From Alphaproteobacteria bacterium (GTDB lineage: Bacteria > Pseudomonadota > Alphaproteobacteria > Rhizobiales > Rhizobiaceae), in contig JAFKFE010000551.1 of NCBI GenBank assembly GCA_017308345.1, positions 1-8,940 on the forward strand: a stretch of DNA of 8,940 nt, read 5' to 3'. Position numbers and translations under genes: made by a program. Each line of letters begins with the position of its first letter. Position 1 is the stretch's first letter. Below are positions 7,512 through 8,940 of the stretch, piece by piece. The notes under the pieces were generated by a model that worked only from the letters and a program-made list of their open reading frames with translations, was not told the DNA's origin and searched no databases.

Positions 7512-8150
7512 ATGAAACGAGCCGCTGCCGAGATCCTGCGTGAATACGGACCGTTCCCCGGCGTCGAGCGCGTCAACGGCGTTACTTACGACGGTGAAAA
7601 TGTCTGGTTCGCCAGTGGCGACAAGCTGAGCGCGCTCGATCCGGAAAGCGGCATGATCGTACGTTCAATCGATGTCGCCTCGCATGCAGGTACTGCCTTC
7701 GACGGCGAGTATCTCTACCAGATTGCCGAGGATCGCATCCACAAGGTCGACCCGAAGATCGGCAAGGTCGTCGCCACCATTCCAGCCCCTGGCAACGGAA
7801 GCGATTCAGGCATGGCCTGGGCCGAGGGGTCGCTCTGGGTCGGCGAATACCGGGCTCACAAGATCCATCAGATCGATCCTGAAACGGGCAAGGTGATCCG
7901 CACGATCGAATCCAAGCGCGTCGTTACCGGCGTCACCTGGGTCGATGGCGAGCTCTGGCATGCCACCTGGGAGGGCGAGGAGGGTGATCTGGTGCGCGTC
8001 GATCCCCACACGGGCGACGTGCTGCAGGAGCTGGCGATGCCCTCCGGCGTTTCGGGGCTGGAATCCGATGGCGGCGGCTGCTTCTTCTGCGGCGGCGGCA
8101 GCACCGGCAAGATCAAAGCGGCGCGGCGTCCCGGCCACGGCGGCAAGTAA
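7512..8150 (+). CDS. Beta-propeller-like repeat protein (YncE/Vgb/SMP-30-like), function unknown
   Basis: This 212-residue protein consists of about five repeats of 37-42 residues beginning at G23, G60, G100, G140 and G182. Each has the pattern G-[hydrophobic]-x-x-DGExLW...K-I-x-x-[IV]DPxTGKVxxxI, as in GVTYDGENVWFASG (23-36), HKIHQIDPETGKVIRTI (116-132) and GVTWVDGELWHATW (140-153). This is the blade pattern of YncE, virginiamycin B lyase and SMP-30-type propellers; five blades is on the short side, so it may dimerise or be a small propeller. There is no signal peptide, so it is likely cytoplasmic. The last repeat carries CFFCGGG (190-196) and a basic tail. The start is the ATG at 7512, with GGAG seven bases upstream; a TTG at 7491 lies before that site. 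No catalytic residues of known lyases can be asserted. It lies after a palindromic element, so it is probably transcribed alone. Confidence 0.75.
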   Translation: MKRAAAEILREYGPFPGVERVNGVTYDGENVWFASGDKLSALDPESGMIVRSIDVASHAGTAFDGEYLYQIAEDRIHKVDPKIGKVVATIPAPGNGSDSGMAWAEGSLWVGEYRAHKIHQIDPETGKVIRTIESKRVVTGVTWVDGELWHATWEGEEGDLVRVDPHTGDVLQELAMPSGVSGLESDGGGCFFCGGGSTGKIKAARRPGHGGK

Positions 8151-8161
8151 CATTGGTGGAA

Positions 8162-8185
8162 GGGGCGGCCCGGTCAGGCCGCCTC
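8162..8185. terminator. GC-rich hairpin between convergent genes
   Basis: GGCGGCC (8164-8170) and GGCCGCC (8177-8183) form a perfect 7-bp stem with a 6-base loop; G8162 and C8185 can pair beyond one wobble. It lies between the ends of the propeller gene (8150) and the acyltransferase (8174) and overlaps the acyltransferase stop codon. No T-run is visible, so it is a candidate bidirectional terminator rather than a clear one. Confidence 0.4.
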
Positions 8186-8940
8186 GCGCGCCGGCCGCGT
8201 CACGGGCTTGCTGGAGGCCCTGGCGGCATTCGGCCCGTCGACATGCGCCCAGGCCGGCCGCTCGAACAGGAAGGTGCCGAAGCCGATGCGCTTGACGATG
8301 AAATAGAGCACCACCGGGCTGACGACCGAGACGAGCAATACGGCGAGGCTGAGCATGCCGGTGTCGGTCAGAAGGCCGCTCGCCAGCATCACGCCACGGA
8401 AGATCGACATCGGGATGGTGAAGGCGACATAGACGACCAGCGAATGCTCGCCGAGCCACCGCAGCCATTCCATCGAAGCGAATTTCGACAGGAAACCACC
8501 TGCGACGCACAGCGCCACCGCGCCGGCGACGGCGAGCGCCAGATGCAGCGGCGGCCATGCCGCGAGGCCCATCTGCATGCCGACCGGCTGCATGGCATAA
8601 CCCGGCGAATAGACGAGCAGGCCGTTGACGAGGGCCCACGCAAGCAGACCCGTAACAGCGATCGCTGGGCGAGCCTGTGTCCATTCGACCAGCCGGAAGA
8701 ACAGCGGCGCGAGCACAAAGCCGAGATAGAAGAACACGAAATACGCCGCGAACTGTTCCAGCGCGTAGCTGTCCGGCTTCGGCGCCCACATCTGCAGCGC
8801 GGCGGCAGCCAAGATGACGATCCAGTGCGGCACGCGAAGCTCGCGCAGCACGCGGATGACGACACCGAAGACCGCCAGCATGTAGATGAACCACAAGACA
8901 CCATAGGGCTGGACGACAGCCATTGCGAGGTCGTGCAGCA
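8174..8940 (-). CDS. Membrane acyltransferase (acyltransferase 3 / OpgC-like), C-terminal part, cut by window edge
   Basis: The open frame runs through the right edge of the window without a start that suits the family. An ATG at 8923 exists, but the codons before it (reading LHDLA) stay open, so the real start probably lies outside. What is visible is about 255 residues with roughly seven to eight membrane helices, including YGVLWFIYMLAVFGVVI, FVFFYLGFVLAPLFF and LAVLLVSVVSPVVLYFIV. The block WLGEHSLVVYVAFTIPMSIF is characteristic of the acyltransferase 3 superfamily (OafA, OpgC), which moves acyl groups onto sugars at the inner membrane. A hydrophilic tail of about 30 residues ends the protein. 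The N-terminal catalytic histidine region is not in the window, so substrate and activity cannot be judged. It is convergent with the propeller gene, 23 bases apart. Confidence 0.75.
   Translation of the reverse strand, partial: LHDLAMAVVQPYGVLWFIYMLAVFGVVIRVLRELRVPHWIVILAAAALQMWAPKPDSYALEQFAAYFVFFYLGFVLAPLFFRLVEWTQARPAIAVTGLLAWALVNGLLVYSPGYAMQPVGMQMGLAAWPPLHLALAVAGAVALCVAGGFLSKFASMEWLRWLGEHSLVVYVAFTIPMSIFRGVMLASGLLTDTGMLSLAVLLVSVVSPVVLYFIVKRIGFGTFLFERPAWAHVDGPNAARASSKPVTRPAREAA

Noticed and set aside
7806..8894. 362-codon minus-strand open frame near the right end
   Set aside because: It is antisense to the propeller gene and out of frame with the acyltransferase, which has clear membrane helices in the other frame.

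Overview
The window looks like chromosomal DNA of a GC-rich alphaproteobacterium, most likely a Mesorhizobium-like member of the Rhizobiales. This rests on overall gene style, an FNR/FixK-type anaerobox, the DUF899/regulator neighbourhood and a large intergenic palindrome. The genus is an inference; no rRNA or other marker gene is present.

Region 1 (1-3495, minus strand) is the promoter-proximal part of an N-type rotary ATPase operon, a second ATPase distinct from the housekeeping F-type enzyme. In transcription order it reads atpD (beta), atpC (epsilon), atpQ (AtpI-like), atpR (N-ATPase-specific membrane protein), atpB (a), atpE (c) and the start of atpF (b), which runs off the left edge. 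The remaining known genes of such operons (atpA, atpG) would lie beyond position 1. Five successive junctions are 4-base ATGA overlaps, so the block is tightly co-translated. The c subunit carries a second carboxylate (E27) facing the main ion-binding E60.

Region 2 (3496-3713) is the atp promoter region. It holds a perfect 6-bp-arm FNR/FixK-type box (TTTGAT-N4-ATCAAA, 3560-3575) about 72 bases upstream of atpD, which suggests induction under low oxygen. Next to it are a 14-base palindrome and a start-less open stretch that may be a coding remnant or a dispersed repeat.

Region 3 (3714-6001, minus strand) carries a predicted zinc aminopeptidase lipoprotein (HELAH motif), a 78-residue two-helix membrane protein and a DUF899 thioredoxin-like protein. 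A hairpin follows the DUF899 gene.

Region 4 (6002-7337) has a plus-strand regulator, divergent from DUF899, with helical repeats followed by winged-helix-type segments. The 115-base shared gap holds an imperfect palindrome that could be its operator.

Region 5 (7332-8940) has a 152-base dyad-symmetric palindromic element that overlaps the regulator's stop codon. It is followed by a cytoplasmic five-repeat beta-propeller-like protein and, convergent to it, the C-terminal part of a membrane acyltransferase cut by the right edge. I see no tRNA, rRNA, CRISPR array, insertion sequence or phage gene. Most of the content belongs to known families; the least ordinary signal is the low-oxygen-type control site in front of an N-ATPase operon.
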